From Shewanella glacialimarina (lineage in GTDB: Bacteria; Pseudomonadota; Gammaproteobacteria; Enterobacterales; Shewanellaceae): a DNA stretch of 64,000 nucleotides. Positions 56,233 to 64,000 of the stretch are shown here, piece by piece (position 1 is the first letter of the stretch; every line of letters starts with the position of its first letter). The notes beneath the pieces are model-generated. The model saw only the letters and a list, made by a program, of their open reading frames with translations, did no database searches and was not told the origin of the DNA. The position numbers were made by a program, and so were the translations under genes. The stretch covers positions 2,790,001-2,854,000 of the forward strand of contig NZ_CP041216.1 in the NCBI RefSeq assembly GCF_020511155.1, given 5' to 3'.

Positions 56233-56952
56233 ATGAAGTATCGTTTTATGTTAGCCCTTGCCGCGATAGTTTTTTGCGGCGAAAGCTTTGCTCAAACTGA
56301 AGATTATCAGTTTGCCTCGATAGAATCCTTATTTGAACAACAGGTCGGAGCAAAAGTATTGCCGGTCATTTATTCAAAACTGGGATTAACCATTAGCATC
56401 GCTCCGATGCCAGGCAAGCGCGCCCAACGTGAGGCTGTATCAGGTCATAAAGATGGCGAAATAATGCGAATATGGAATTATGGCGAAGAAAACCCCACCT
56501 TGATCCGTGTACCTACTCCTTACTATCAATTAGAGACTATGGCGTTTGTACATAAAGATAATCACATTGTATTAACGTCTCAGGCTGACTTATCTAAGTA
56601 TAGCTTGCTAAGAGTAAGGGGCGTTAAGCACACTAATATCATTACAGCTGATTTAAGAAACGTATTTGATTACAATAATACTCAAACTATGATGCAGGCT
56701 CTGTATTATAACCCCTCTAGTGTTGCACTTACTAATACAGCTGATGGCTTATACGCGATAAAAAAATTAAATATCGATTATGTCAAAGCCTTACCGCCAG
56801 CCTTAGCAACATTGGACTTATATCATTACGTTAATCAATAGCATGCAGCATTAGTCCCTAGGCTAGATGCCGTAATCAAAACCATGAAACAAAGTGGTGA
56901 ACTTGATAAGTTACTTCGTAATGCAGAAGCCGAGGTGTTAGCAAGTTTATAG
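56233..56952 (+). pseudogene. Periplasmic binding-like protein broken by an in-frame stop
   Basis: The gene starts at ATG 56233 (AAGG seven bases upstream) with a signal peptide (MKYRFMLALAAIVFCGESFAQ). A frame is also open upstream to 56161. The body resembles periplasmic binding proteins (LGLTISIAPMPGKRAQREAVSG). TAG at 56839 ends it, but the same frame goes on for 36 codons (HAALVPRLDAVIKTMKQSGELDKLL...) to TAG at 56950, a normal family C-terminus. A single substitution (CAG or AAG to TAG) explains this. It may still yield a protein lacking its last helices. Confidence 0.78.
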
Positions 56953-57422
56953 ATTTTAATAAATATTTCATAAAATCATAACCTTGAGGTATTTCTACAT
57001 ACCTAGATTGAATCGATAAATAGTAAGTTCTCAACAAATAGAAACCCTTGTTTAAAAGTCTTACCGGAGATCATAGATAACTATACGCAATAGTATTATT
57101 CGCAATAGTGCTAAACGTAATGAGGCCTTATAAAAACTAACATAGCTCCATTCCCGCCACACACAGAAAATGGTGACACTATCATTTATGTATTAAAAAT
57201 GGATGTTGCTAAGCAATAGGCTAAAAATAAACCCTAATTCGAATGGTGATTAGTTATTGCCTTAACTTAGAGTGTTTTACCGTAACTCATAACTTACGGT
57301 GCTATTTAAGATTTACTCTTAGGGTTTAATTTCATCACAAGCGCCCAATATCATATTAATAAAGGCTAATTTATAACGGATAAGCGATTTCATATAGCGA
57401 ATTTAAATATTAAGGATTTATC
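56953..57422. other. Intergenic region with an inverted repeat
   Basis: About 470 bp without a gene. A perfect 7-bp inverted repeat (ACCGTAA at 57279-57285, TTACGGT at 57294-57300) lies 122 bp before yghU and may be a regulatory site. Nothing else was recognised. Confidence 0.45.
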
Positions 57423-58280
57423 ATGACAAATGAATATACCCCTCCAGCAGTATGGACAATGGACAGTGAGAATGGCGGCCAATGGGCTAGTATTAATCGC
57501 CCTGATTCCGGTGCCCGTCATGAGCAAAGCTTACCGGTTGGTGAACATGCGTTACAACTTTACTCATTAGCAACGCCTAACGGTCAAAAAGTTACTATTA
57601 TGCTTGAAGAGTTGCTAGCTGCGGGGGTTGGTGCGGCTGAGTATGATGCTCACTTAATTAATATTGGTGAAGGTAATCAGTTTTCTTCTGGATTTGTAGA
57701 TGTTAACCCCAACTCAAAAATTCCAGCGTTAGTTGATAACTCGGGCGCAGAACCTATTAACGTATTTGAATCAGGTGGCATTTTATTATATTTAGCCGAA
57801 AAATTTGGTCATCTTATTCCGACCGACATAGCACTGCGCACTAAAGTCATGAATTGGTTATTCTGGTTACAAGGAGCTGCCCCTTATCTTGGTGGTGGTT
57901 TTGGACATTTTTATGCTTACGCCCCTGAAAAGTTTGAGTATCCTATTAATCGTTTTTCAATGGAAGTAAAACGCCAATTAGACGTATTAGATAAACAACT
58001 TGCCAAGGGTTCATTTATTGCTGGCGAGGAATACTCTATTGCTGACATAGCGATTTGGCCATGGTACGGTAATTTAGTACTAGGGAATATTTATAGCGCA
58101 GCAGAGTTTTTAGACGTAACCAGCTATAAAAATGTGATGCGCTGGGCAAAAGCTGTTGAACAACGTCCGGCCGTTCAACGTGGAATAATAGTTAACCGCA
58201 GTTGGGGAGAAGCGTGGGAACAACTTTCTAATCGCCACAGTGCCGCTGATATTGATAAGGTTTTAGCCCTAAAACCTTAA
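57423..58280 (+). CDS. yghU: YghU-type glutathione S-transferase / disulfide-bond reductase
   Basis: A 285-residue GST-superfamily protein. The thioredoxin-fold N-domain has LPVGEHALQLYSLATPNGQKVTIMLEEL and NPNSKIPALVD, with FESGGILLYLAEKFG binding glutathione; the extended N-terminus (YTPPAVWTMDSENGGQWASINRP) is specific to YghU/YfcG types. AAGGA lies seven bases before the ATG. Relatives reduce disulfides and peroxides with two bound glutathiones. It is a single gene. Confidence 0.92.
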   Translation: MTNEYTPPAVWTMDSENGGQWASINRPDSGARHEQSLPVGEHALQLYSLATPNGQKVTIMLEELLAAGVGAAEYDAHLINIGEGNQFSSGFVDVNPNSKIPALVDNSGAEPINVFESGGILLYLAEKFGHLIPTDIALRTKVMNWLFWLQGAAPYLGGGFGHFYAYAPEKFEYPINRFSMEVKRQLDVLDKQLAKGSFIAGEEYSIADIAIWPWYGNLVLGNIYSAAEFLDVTSYKNVMRWAKAVEQRPAVQRGIIVNRSWGEAWEQLSNRHSAADIDKVLALKP

Positions 58281-58416
58281 AGGATTAACCTTTAGAGGCT
58301 AAAAGCTTATAATATTAGCCTTGTACATCAGTAATTATCCAATAATAGGTCAGTTAATCAATAATAAATGATATTGTGGTTTAACTGACTTATTAGTCTA
58401 TAACATGGGAGCCACA

Positions 58417-58788
58417 ATGGATTTTGACACGTTAAGAGCATACTTGCTTGCCAAAACCGAAGCGGTTGAAAAATTTCCATTTGGGCCAGGCACACATGTG
58501 TTTAAAGTCAAAAATAAAATGTTTGCCTTAATTGGCTGGCACAACGATGCTTTAATGATAAACCTCAAGTGTGATCCTGATGAAGCCATTGCATTATGTG
58601 ATATTTCCTCGTCTATCACCCCCGGTTATCATATGGATAAGAAACATTGGATATCGGTTTATTTTAACCAATCAGCTAAACAACATATCCCAGATGATGA
58701 AATAAAACGACTGATGGATAACTCGTTCATGCTTGTTGTTAGCAAGCTACTCAAACACGACCAAACATCCATTTTATTGCACATGTAA
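58417..58788 (+). CDS. MmcQ/YjbR family protein
   Basis: A protein of about 123 residues of the MmcQ/YjbR family (TLRAYLLAKTEAVEKFPFGPGTHVFKVKNKMFALIGW, GYHMDKKHWISVYF). Members have a DNA-binding-like CyaY fold; function is unclear. An in-frame ATG lies at 58405, but it overlaps the GGGAG ribosome site that correctly serves ATG 58417. Confidence 0.85.
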   Translation: MDFDTLRAYLLAKTEAVEKFPFGPGTHVFKVKNKMFALIGWHNDALMINLKCDPDEAIALCDISSSITPGYHMDKKHWISVYFNQSAKQHIPDDEIKRLMDNSFMLVVSKLLKHDQTSILLHM

Positions 58789-58846
58789 ATATTCGATACA
58801 TTTTGAAATTATAAGCATTTACTGATACTTATTTTTGATTCAAACT

Positions 58847-59631
58847 TCATGCTAGCTCATGCTGCATTATGAATTTCAGTTGCATCTCACCTAATCCTTG
58901 ATATTGAAATTTAACCAAGGTGTCCATAGGGACTTTGATCACGCCACAGTACGACCCTGTAATAATGGCTTGGCCTTTTTTAAGGCTAACGCCCTTTGAT
59001 GTTAAATAATTAACTAACCAATAGACTGGATTTTGCGGCAGGTTACACGGATGAATACCGGTAAATGACCGTACTTCATCTTGATGGCTAACGGTGATGT
59101 TAACCTTACTCGCCTGATAGGCTAATGCTTTATCAATTTCAGGCCCGATATACAGCCCTTGATTACTTAAGCCATCAGCCAGGTTTTCGAAGTAACTGGC
59201 AGAGTAATCTGCACTAAACCGGCCTTGAATTAATTCCAACGCCATATGTGTTGCGCTTATGCCACTATCAATTTTTTCAATGCTGTATTCTTGATTAGCA
59301 TCGAAGTCTTGACCTAAAACAAATGCGATTTCCGGTTCAATTAACCCAACGGCTTCAACACCTTTTAGGTTAGCAATGATTGGACAACAAGTTTGTTGAT
59401 TAACTGCTGTTGCAATAATGGGGCAAAAATAAGCTGTCCGTTATCTAACGGCACTAAACACTTCCACCCAGTTACAGCATTACCGGACAATTCAATCATC
59501 TGCTGCTGGACAGCAAAAGCGTCATCGATATTTTTTGGTTTAAAAAGCTCAAAATCAGAAGCGGGATCCCTTACCTTACGTTGCGCAAAAAGGTGCTGTG
59601 TTAATTGATCGATTTGCTCAAGCTTCGACAT
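58847..59631 (-). pseudogene. Frameshifted 2-keto-4-pentenoate hydratase (MhpD/HpaH family)
   Basis: Two frames together make one ~261-residue hydratase. The first (59631 to about 59395) holds the N-terminus through GWKCLVPLDNGQLIFAPLL; then the frame shifts by one base near 59388-59395 (AACAAACTTGTTG). The second frame continues CCPIIANLKGVEAVGLIEPEIAFVLG to the natural end at 58847. A one-base deletion accounts for it. The intact enzyme would hydrate 2-hydroxypentadienoate-type compounds in aromatic breakdown. The gene lies 15 bp after the FAH-family gene, so they were one operon. Confidence 0.82.
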
Positions 59632-59646
59632 ATTTGTCCTTAATCA

Positions 59647-60306
59647 CTAAATAGCCAGCCACTGCTGGGTTATTAGTGGGGTGGAATTTGTTGTATCATC
59701 TAATAATTGCTGATCTGAGTAGTACTCTATCCCCTGCCACAGTGTTAACTTAAACATACTTCCAGCAATAACCTTTCCCACGCCTTTGGGAGTACCTGTC
59801 ATGACGACATCCCCATCTTCTAAGGTAATAAATGAAGCCAGCTCATTAAAGATTTGTGCGGGTGAATAGATCATTAACTGACTATGCCCCAACTGGGCAA
59901 GTTGATCATTTACCGTCAAACTAAAACACCACTCTTGGTTATCCGTACTTATCGGAATAAAGTCACTCAATATAGCCGAACCATTAAATGCTTTAGCCCG
60001 TTCCCATGGCAACCCTTTGGACTTTAACTGGCTCTGTAATTGACGTTTGGTTAAATCTAGCCCAATGCCTACCGCGCTAAAACGTCCATTTTCGACTAAA
60101 AAGCATAACTCAGCTTCATAGTGAATAGATTCTTGATGAAAGCTAATTAACTCAGTACTTATTGCGCTGTTGGGTTTTAAAAACACCACCATATCGTCGG
60201 GAATATCATTGCCTAACTCATGAATATGTTCGACATAATTACGCCCAATGCAGACGATTTTTGATGGAGTGACAGCGCCTTGCTGCCTAATCAGTATTTG
60301 CTGCAT
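59647..60306 (-). CDS. Fumarylacetoacetate hydrolase (FAH) family protein
   Basis: A 219-residue FAH-fold enzyme. IVCIGRNYVEHIHELGNDIPDDMVVFLKPNSAI, HYEAELCFLVENG (metal ligand Glu), GLDLTKRQLQSQLKSKGLPWERAKAFNGSAIL and GDVVMTGTPKGVG are all present. Family members hydrolyse or decarboxylate beta-diketo acids; the precise substrate is unknown. Its operon partner, the hydratase, is broken. Confidence 0.85.
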   Translation of the reverse strand: MQQILIRQQGAVTPSKIVCIGRNYVEHIHELGNDIPDDMVVFLKPNSAISTELISFHQESIHYEAELCFLVENGRFSAVGIGLDLTKRQLQSQLKSKGLPWERAKAFNGSAILSDFIPISTDNQEWCFSLTVNDQLAQLGHSQLMIYSPAQIFNELASFITLEDGDVVMTGTPKGVGKVIAGSMFKLTLWQGIEYYSDQQLLDDTTNSTPLITQQWLAI

Positions 60307-60569
60307 ATTAATTTGCTAAATAGTGGAAAACATGAACAATTATCCCGTATACAAAATAAAAGCACTACACTTAATTTAACCTTTGCCGATATAAGTTATC
60401 GCCACTATTCAACATTACCTAAAAGGCTGCTATGAAATCACTCATTTATTTGCCATAAAATGTATTAACCATTGATTATATTGACTACACTGAAACGGCT
60501 TAATCTTATTTAAAAGCATATAATTATAATGAAAAATTGCTATTGCCATTATTCAGAAAGGGACCTCAA

Positions 60570-62603
60570 ATGAACTTGCTTGAGCTAACAATCAAACAAA
60601 AAATTGCCTTGGGCTTTGCCACGATTGGTGTGTTGCTTCTTGCAGGAAGTAGCTTCTTTTATCGTTCGCTAACACAAATCCAAACAGCTAACACTAACAT
60701 CGAAATCTTAGCGGTTCCTGTTCAAACCCAAAGTAATGCACTTCAATTAAGTTTACTCAAAATGGCCAAAACAGGTAGTTTAGCCTTTTCACAGACGGGA
60801 AATGACAATATTAGTAGCAGCTTTGCTCAATTTAAGCTGTTACAAAATGAATACTCAACAACCTTTAAGGACTTATCAAATAAGGTCGCTGATCAACCCA
60901 AAATGAAACAGGCTCTAGATAATGTGACGCAACAATACTCACAATACATCAAGCAAAGTGAAATTATGTTCAATGCAAAATTAACCATTGAACAAGCGCG
61001 TGCAGATTATCAAAAGCAGTTTCAACAGTTCCTGCAAATAAAAGATACCGCCAGTAATAGTATGATCGATTTAGAGATAATAGATGCAGGCGAGCAAGAC
61101 AATTTATTGGCAGAGGTCATAGGAACAGGTACTAGATTAGACGATACCATCTATAATATGGGCAATATCATAGGTGAAGTTGCTCGATTTACAGATTTAC
61201 AGAATGTAAACAATCACCAGCAAGATATCTTGATGATGGTTAATAGTATTGAGACTAATTTTCAATTTTTAAAACAGCAAACAGCAACCCTGCCTGCAGA
61301 TGATTTGTTGGCTATTTTTGCTGAACAATTCGAGCAAATGAAAGCCTTACTCGATACACCGGGCACGCTATATGAAAGTCAGCGTAAAGTGGTTGAGGTA
61401 ATCAAACAGGCTGATATGGCATATAGTCAATCAAATCAATATTTCGACTCAAGCTTTGCCGAGCTAAGCAAGTTAATGATTTTAGCAGATCAGCGTTTTA
61501 ACGACTTTAAAAACGTCGCATCCGATGAAATAAGCACGGCGCAAACCTTAGCGATTGCGTTAGCATTAATATTCATCGTACTTGCTATTATCATTTACTA
61601 TTTTACCTCTAAAGCCATGCTAGAGCCACTTAGAGCGGTCAATCATGCTTTGTCTCGTATTGCTAGTGGAGATTTATCTAAACGGCTCACAAAGCGCAAC
61701 GATGATGAGTTTGGCGAGTTGATGGACAATATCAACAAGCTCTCCGATGATTTAACTTCACTATTACAAGATATTAGCCGCGATGCACATCTATTAGATG
61801 AATCCGCAATTAACTCACAAAATCAGGGGCAGAAAATTGCTGATGCCGCAAATAGTCAAATTCATCAAATCAATCAAGCGAAACAACTCGCAGAACACAT
61901 TCATCACAGTTCGAATTTAGTGAATAAACAGACTAATGAGTCGGCTAGCCAGATAAGCCTAGCGTCGGAACAAGGCAAGCATGTAAAAGGTATTGCTGAT
62001 GATAACCGTGGTCGAATTGAACGGTTATCAACTGGGTTAATCGACTCGGTTAACATCATGAATAGCCTAAGTAAAAACAGCGATAACATTGGTGGAATAT
62101 TAGTTACTATCAGCGCTATTGCAGACCAAACTAATTTGTTGGCCTTAAATGCGGCAATTGAAGCGGCACGAGCGGGTGAACACGGAAGAGGCTTTGCCGT
62201 AGTCGCCGATGAAGTAAGATCCCTTGCCTCAAGAACTCAATCATCTACCGCTGAAATTCAAACCATGATAGATGCCCTGCAGCAAGAAACGACAAATGCG
62301 GTGAAAGCGATTACCCAAGGACAAACCCAAGCTAACCAATGTGTTGAACAAAGCCAGGCACTACATGATGCAATCGAGCATATTGAGTCGGCGCTGTTAA
62401 CCATAGATAAAATGAGTCAAAGTATTAATCAAGCGGCACATGAACAGGTCAGTTTTAGTGAGCAAATTGAGCATACTATGGCTGAAACTGCAGAGTCTGC
62501 GGAACATAATGCAGAAGAGTCCTCAGCAATGGCGAAGCGAAGCAAGGAATTAAATCAATTAGCCCATTCATTAACCACATCTGTTGAACGGTTTAAGTTA
62601 TAG
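60570..62603 (+). CDS. Methyl-accepting chemotaxis protein
   Basis: A 677-residue chemoreceptor. One span near residues 12-31, a periplasmic helical sensor of about 290 residues, a second span near 326-348, a HAMP domain ([23 protein letters not shown]), and the signalling hairpin tip [40 protein letters not shown] near 513-550. It lacks a C-terminal CheR/CheB pentapeptide. I start at ATG 60570 because AAAGGGA lies just upstream; the frame also opens at TTG 60537. The ligand cannot be told. Confidence 0.93.
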   Translation: MNLLELTIKQKIALGFATIGVLLLAGSSFFYRSLTQIQTANTNIEILAVPVQTQSNALQLSLLKMAKTGSLAFSQTGNDNISSSFAQFKLLQNEYSTTFKDLSNKVADQPKMKQALDNVTQQYSQYIKQSEIMFNAKLTIEQARADYQKQFQQFLQIKDTASNSMIDLEIIDAGEQDNLLAEVIGTGTRLDDTIYNMGNIIGEVARFTDLQNVNNHQQDILMMVNSIETNFQFLKQQTATLPADDLLAIFAEQFEQMKALLDTPGTLYESQRKVVEVIKQADMAYSQSNQYFDSSFAELSKLMILADQRFNDFKNVASDEISTAQTLAIALALIFIVLAIIIYYFTSKAMLEPLRAVNHALSRIASGDLSKRLTKRNDDEFGELMDNINKLSDDLTSLLQDISRDAHLLDESAINSQNQGQKIADAANSQIHQINQAKQLAEHIHHSSNLVNKQTNESASQISLASEQGKHVKGIADDNRGRIERLSTGLIDSVNIMNSLSKNSDNIGGILVTISAIADQTNLLALNAAIEAARAGEHGRGFAVVADEVRSLASRTQSSTAEIQTMIDALQQETTNAVKAITQGQTQANQCVEQSQALHDAIEHIESALLTIDKMSQSINQAAHEQVSFSEQIEHTMAETAESAEHNAEESSAMAKRSKELNQLAHSLTTSVERFKL

Positions 62604-62737
62604 TTTTTTGAGAGCTAAAGCATTTGAGTGTTAAAGACGACATTAAGTGCGCTAGGTATTTAATGCTTAGAGATAGAAGTGAAATGATATTGTGGTAATT
62701 AGTAGAGACTGTAACTAATTTTGTGTAACTGCTAATC

Positions 62738-62778
62738 AAAATGTCACTTTAATATTAGATTTTTAAAGTGACATTTTT
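62738..62778. terminator. Bidirectional terminator between the chemoreceptor gene and tdk
   Basis: AAAATGTCACTTTAA and TTAAAGTGACATTTTT form a long stem with A and T runs on either side, between convergent genes. Confidence 0.88.
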
Positions 62779-62798
62779 ATCATGCTAGCATACCTGGG

Positions 62799-63377
62799 CT
62801 AATCCCATAAAAACTCTCTAAAGTGCTTGCGGCAAACCGACTCATAGGTTTCATTGCCACCTATCGCCACTTGCTCACCTTCTTTCATTGGTTTGCCATC
62901 ACCGTCTAAACGTACCACCATATTGGCTTTGCGACCACAATGGCAAATCGTCTTTAGCTCAACTAATTTGTCAGCCCAAGCTAACAAATATTGGCTACCA
63001 GTAAATAGCTCTCCTTGGAAGTCACTTCGCAGCCCATAACACAATACAGGGATATTTAAATTATCTACCACATGAGTCAGCTGCTTAACCTGTGCTTTTG
63101 ACAAAAATTGGCTCTCATCGACAAGTACACAATGGATATGTTTCTGTTGATGTGATTGACCAATAATATCACTCAAATCATCGCCACTGGCAAACACTTG
63201 CGCATCAGTTTGTATACCAATTCGTGATGCAACAATGCCAACGCCATAGCGATCGTCAATTGATGCTGTCATAACTAACGTGTGCATGCCGCGCTCGCGA
63301 TAATTATAAGAAGATTGTAATAATGAGGTCGATTTACCCGCGTTCATCGACGAATAATAAAAATACAGTTGCGCCAA
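62799..63377 (-). CDS. tdk: Thymidine kinase
   Basis: A type II thymidine kinase of 192 residues for nucleotide salvage. The P-loop is [15 protein letters not shown], with VLVDESQFL, the [23 protein letters not shown] region, and zinc cysteines in CHCGRK and VCRKHF. The frame is open upstream to 63434, but homology begins at AQLYFYYS, so TTG at 63377 (with GGA eight bases before) is the likely start, giving LAQLYFYYS like E. coli MAQLYFYYS. Confidence 0.9.
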   Translation of the reverse strand: MAQLYFYYSSMNAGKSTSLLQSSYNYRERGMHTLVMTASIDDRYGVGIVASRIGIQTDAQVFASGDDLSDIIGQSHQQKHIHCVLVDESQFLSKAQVKQLTHVVDNLNIPVLCYGLRSDFQGELFTGSQYLLAWADKLVELKTICHCGRKANMVVRLDGDGKPMKEGEQVAIGGNETYESVCRKHFREFLWD

Positions 63378-63438
63378 AATAATGTCCAATATTGTTGCTT
63401 TACTAAATTCTACTTTGATATGACCATTAACCACAAAT

Positions 63439-63474
63439 AATAATGCCGCTCAATGAAGATTGAGCGGCATTATT
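63439..63474 (-). terminator. Hairpin between the NhaC-type gene and tdk
   Basis: A perfect 16-bp stem (AATAATGCCGCTCAAT and its complement) with a 4-base loop GAAG. On the minus strand it follows the antiporter stop by 20 bp. The T-tract is imperfect (TATTTG), so it may terminate or just stabilise the RNA. Confidence 0.75.
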
Positions 63475-63493
63475 ATTCATTTATGAGTAACGG

Positions 63494-64000
63494 CTAGCGA
63501 CGTGCAAAAAAAGCCAAAGCGAACACGCTGATCACAAACACAAGACTACAAGCTAATAATCCACTGATTAATGAGTCAGTAAAGCCAAGCACTGTATAGC
63601 CAATAATACTGATAAACGCCACAATTAAGGCATAAGGTAACTGAGTAATCACATGGTCTATATGATGACAACTGGCCCCTGTCGATGACAAAATAGTGGT
63701 GTCGGATATAGGTGAACAATGATCACCAAAAACAGCACCTGCAAGCACAGCCGACAGCATAGGTAACATCATATTTGAGTCGCTTCCCATTGCCATATCG
63801 GCAGCAATTGGCAACATAATGCCGAAAGTGCCCCAACTTGTGCCGGTTGAAAAAGCGGTAATGCCTGCAAGAATAAATAACACCACAGGCAATAGCTCAA
63901 AAGGAATTGAACCCGTGACTAAGCTTGCCATATATTTACCGGTTTCTAGCTGACCAATAACTCCAGCAATAGACCAGGCAAACAGTAATATATAGATAGC
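63494..64000 (-). CDS. NhaC-family Na+/H+ antiporter, C-terminal part (cut by window edge)
   Basis: The frame continues unbroken to the right edge (AIYILLFAWSIAGVIGQLETGKY upstream of MASLVTG). The C-terminal 168 residues are visible: several membrane spans and the conserved stretch FSTGTSWGTFGIMLPIAADMA, then AGAVFGDHCSPISDTTILSSTGASC, typical of NhaC-type sodium/proton antiporters. The gene's start lies outside the window. Confidence 0.88.
   Translation of the reverse strand, partial: AIYILLFAWSIAGVIGQLETGKYMASLVTGSIPFELLPVVLFILAGITAFSTGTSWGTFGIMLPIAADMAMGSDSNMMLPMLSAVLAGAVFGDHCSPISDTTILSSTGASCHHIDHVITQLPYALIVAFISIIGYTVLGFTDSLISGLLACSLVFVISVFALAFFARR

Overview
The window looks like a chromosome segment of a marine, probably cold-adapted Shewanella. 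The evidence is a pfaR-pfaA-pfaB-pfaC-pfaD cluster for eicosapentaenoic acid (EPA) synthesis, gammaproteobacterial gene orders (truC-yqcA-yqcC; yciO-rnm next to trp, followed by yciB and yciI), a fused trpCF, and proteins of the DUF3549/DUF3301 type. The genus is inferred; the species cannot be fixed from sequence reading alone.

Layout. 1-4.2 kb: the start of a PTS sugar permease (cut by the left edge), yqcA, truC and yqcC on the minus strand, then a DUF3549/DUF3301 pair on the plus strand. 4.4 kb: tRNA-Leu(UAA). 4.8-8.8 kb: rluB-scpB-scpA and yciO-rnm. 8.9-16.2 kb: the complete trp operon with a Trp-Trp-Trp leader peptide and an attenuator hairpin. 16.2-19.1 kb: a periplasmic binding-like protein, yciB, yciI and xthA. 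19.2-24.5 kb: bioBFCD divergent from bioA, with overlapping face-to-face promoters. 24.8-31.2 kb: an accessory block with a yqjDEK-like trio, a secreted alkylsulfatase, a DUF6151 protein and a RAYT-type transposase, plus a decayed second RAYT 5' end. 31.2-33.2 kb: a second copy of the first 132 bp of bioB, the bio promoter region, all of bioA and a small membrane-protein gene. The accessory block is thus bracketed by ~1.96 kb direct repeats with a period of 8413 bp. 33.2-36.7 kb: IS110-type transposase remnant, membrane protein, LexA box, methyltransferase and rlmI. 37-56 kb: the pfa cluster. 56-64 kb: small metabolic genes, two of them broken, a chemoreceptor, tdk and a partial NhaC-type antiporter.

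How the genes work together. PfaA (KS, MAT, five ACPs, KR, PS-DH-like domain), PfaB (AT), PfaC (KS, chain-length factor, two FabA-like DHs) and PfaD (enoyl reductase) form an iterative polyunsaturated fatty acid synthase. PfaR lies directly upstream and overlaps pfaA, and the four synthase genes are overlapping or closely spaced. The phosphopantetheinyl transferase (PfaE) that must activate the five ACPs is not in this window. trpE to trpA cover chorismate to tryptophan, and bioC, F, A, D and B cover biotin synthesis from the pimeloyl stage.

Most unusual points: the duplicated bio segment, whose left and right copies are truncated or decayed in complementary ways, as single-crossover integration of foreign DNA would leave; an excellent LexA box over a promoter with no evident gene behind it; a tandem 24-bp repeat ending at the duplication junction; TTG starts for both pfaB and pfaC embedded in the upstream stop; and several recently broken genes.
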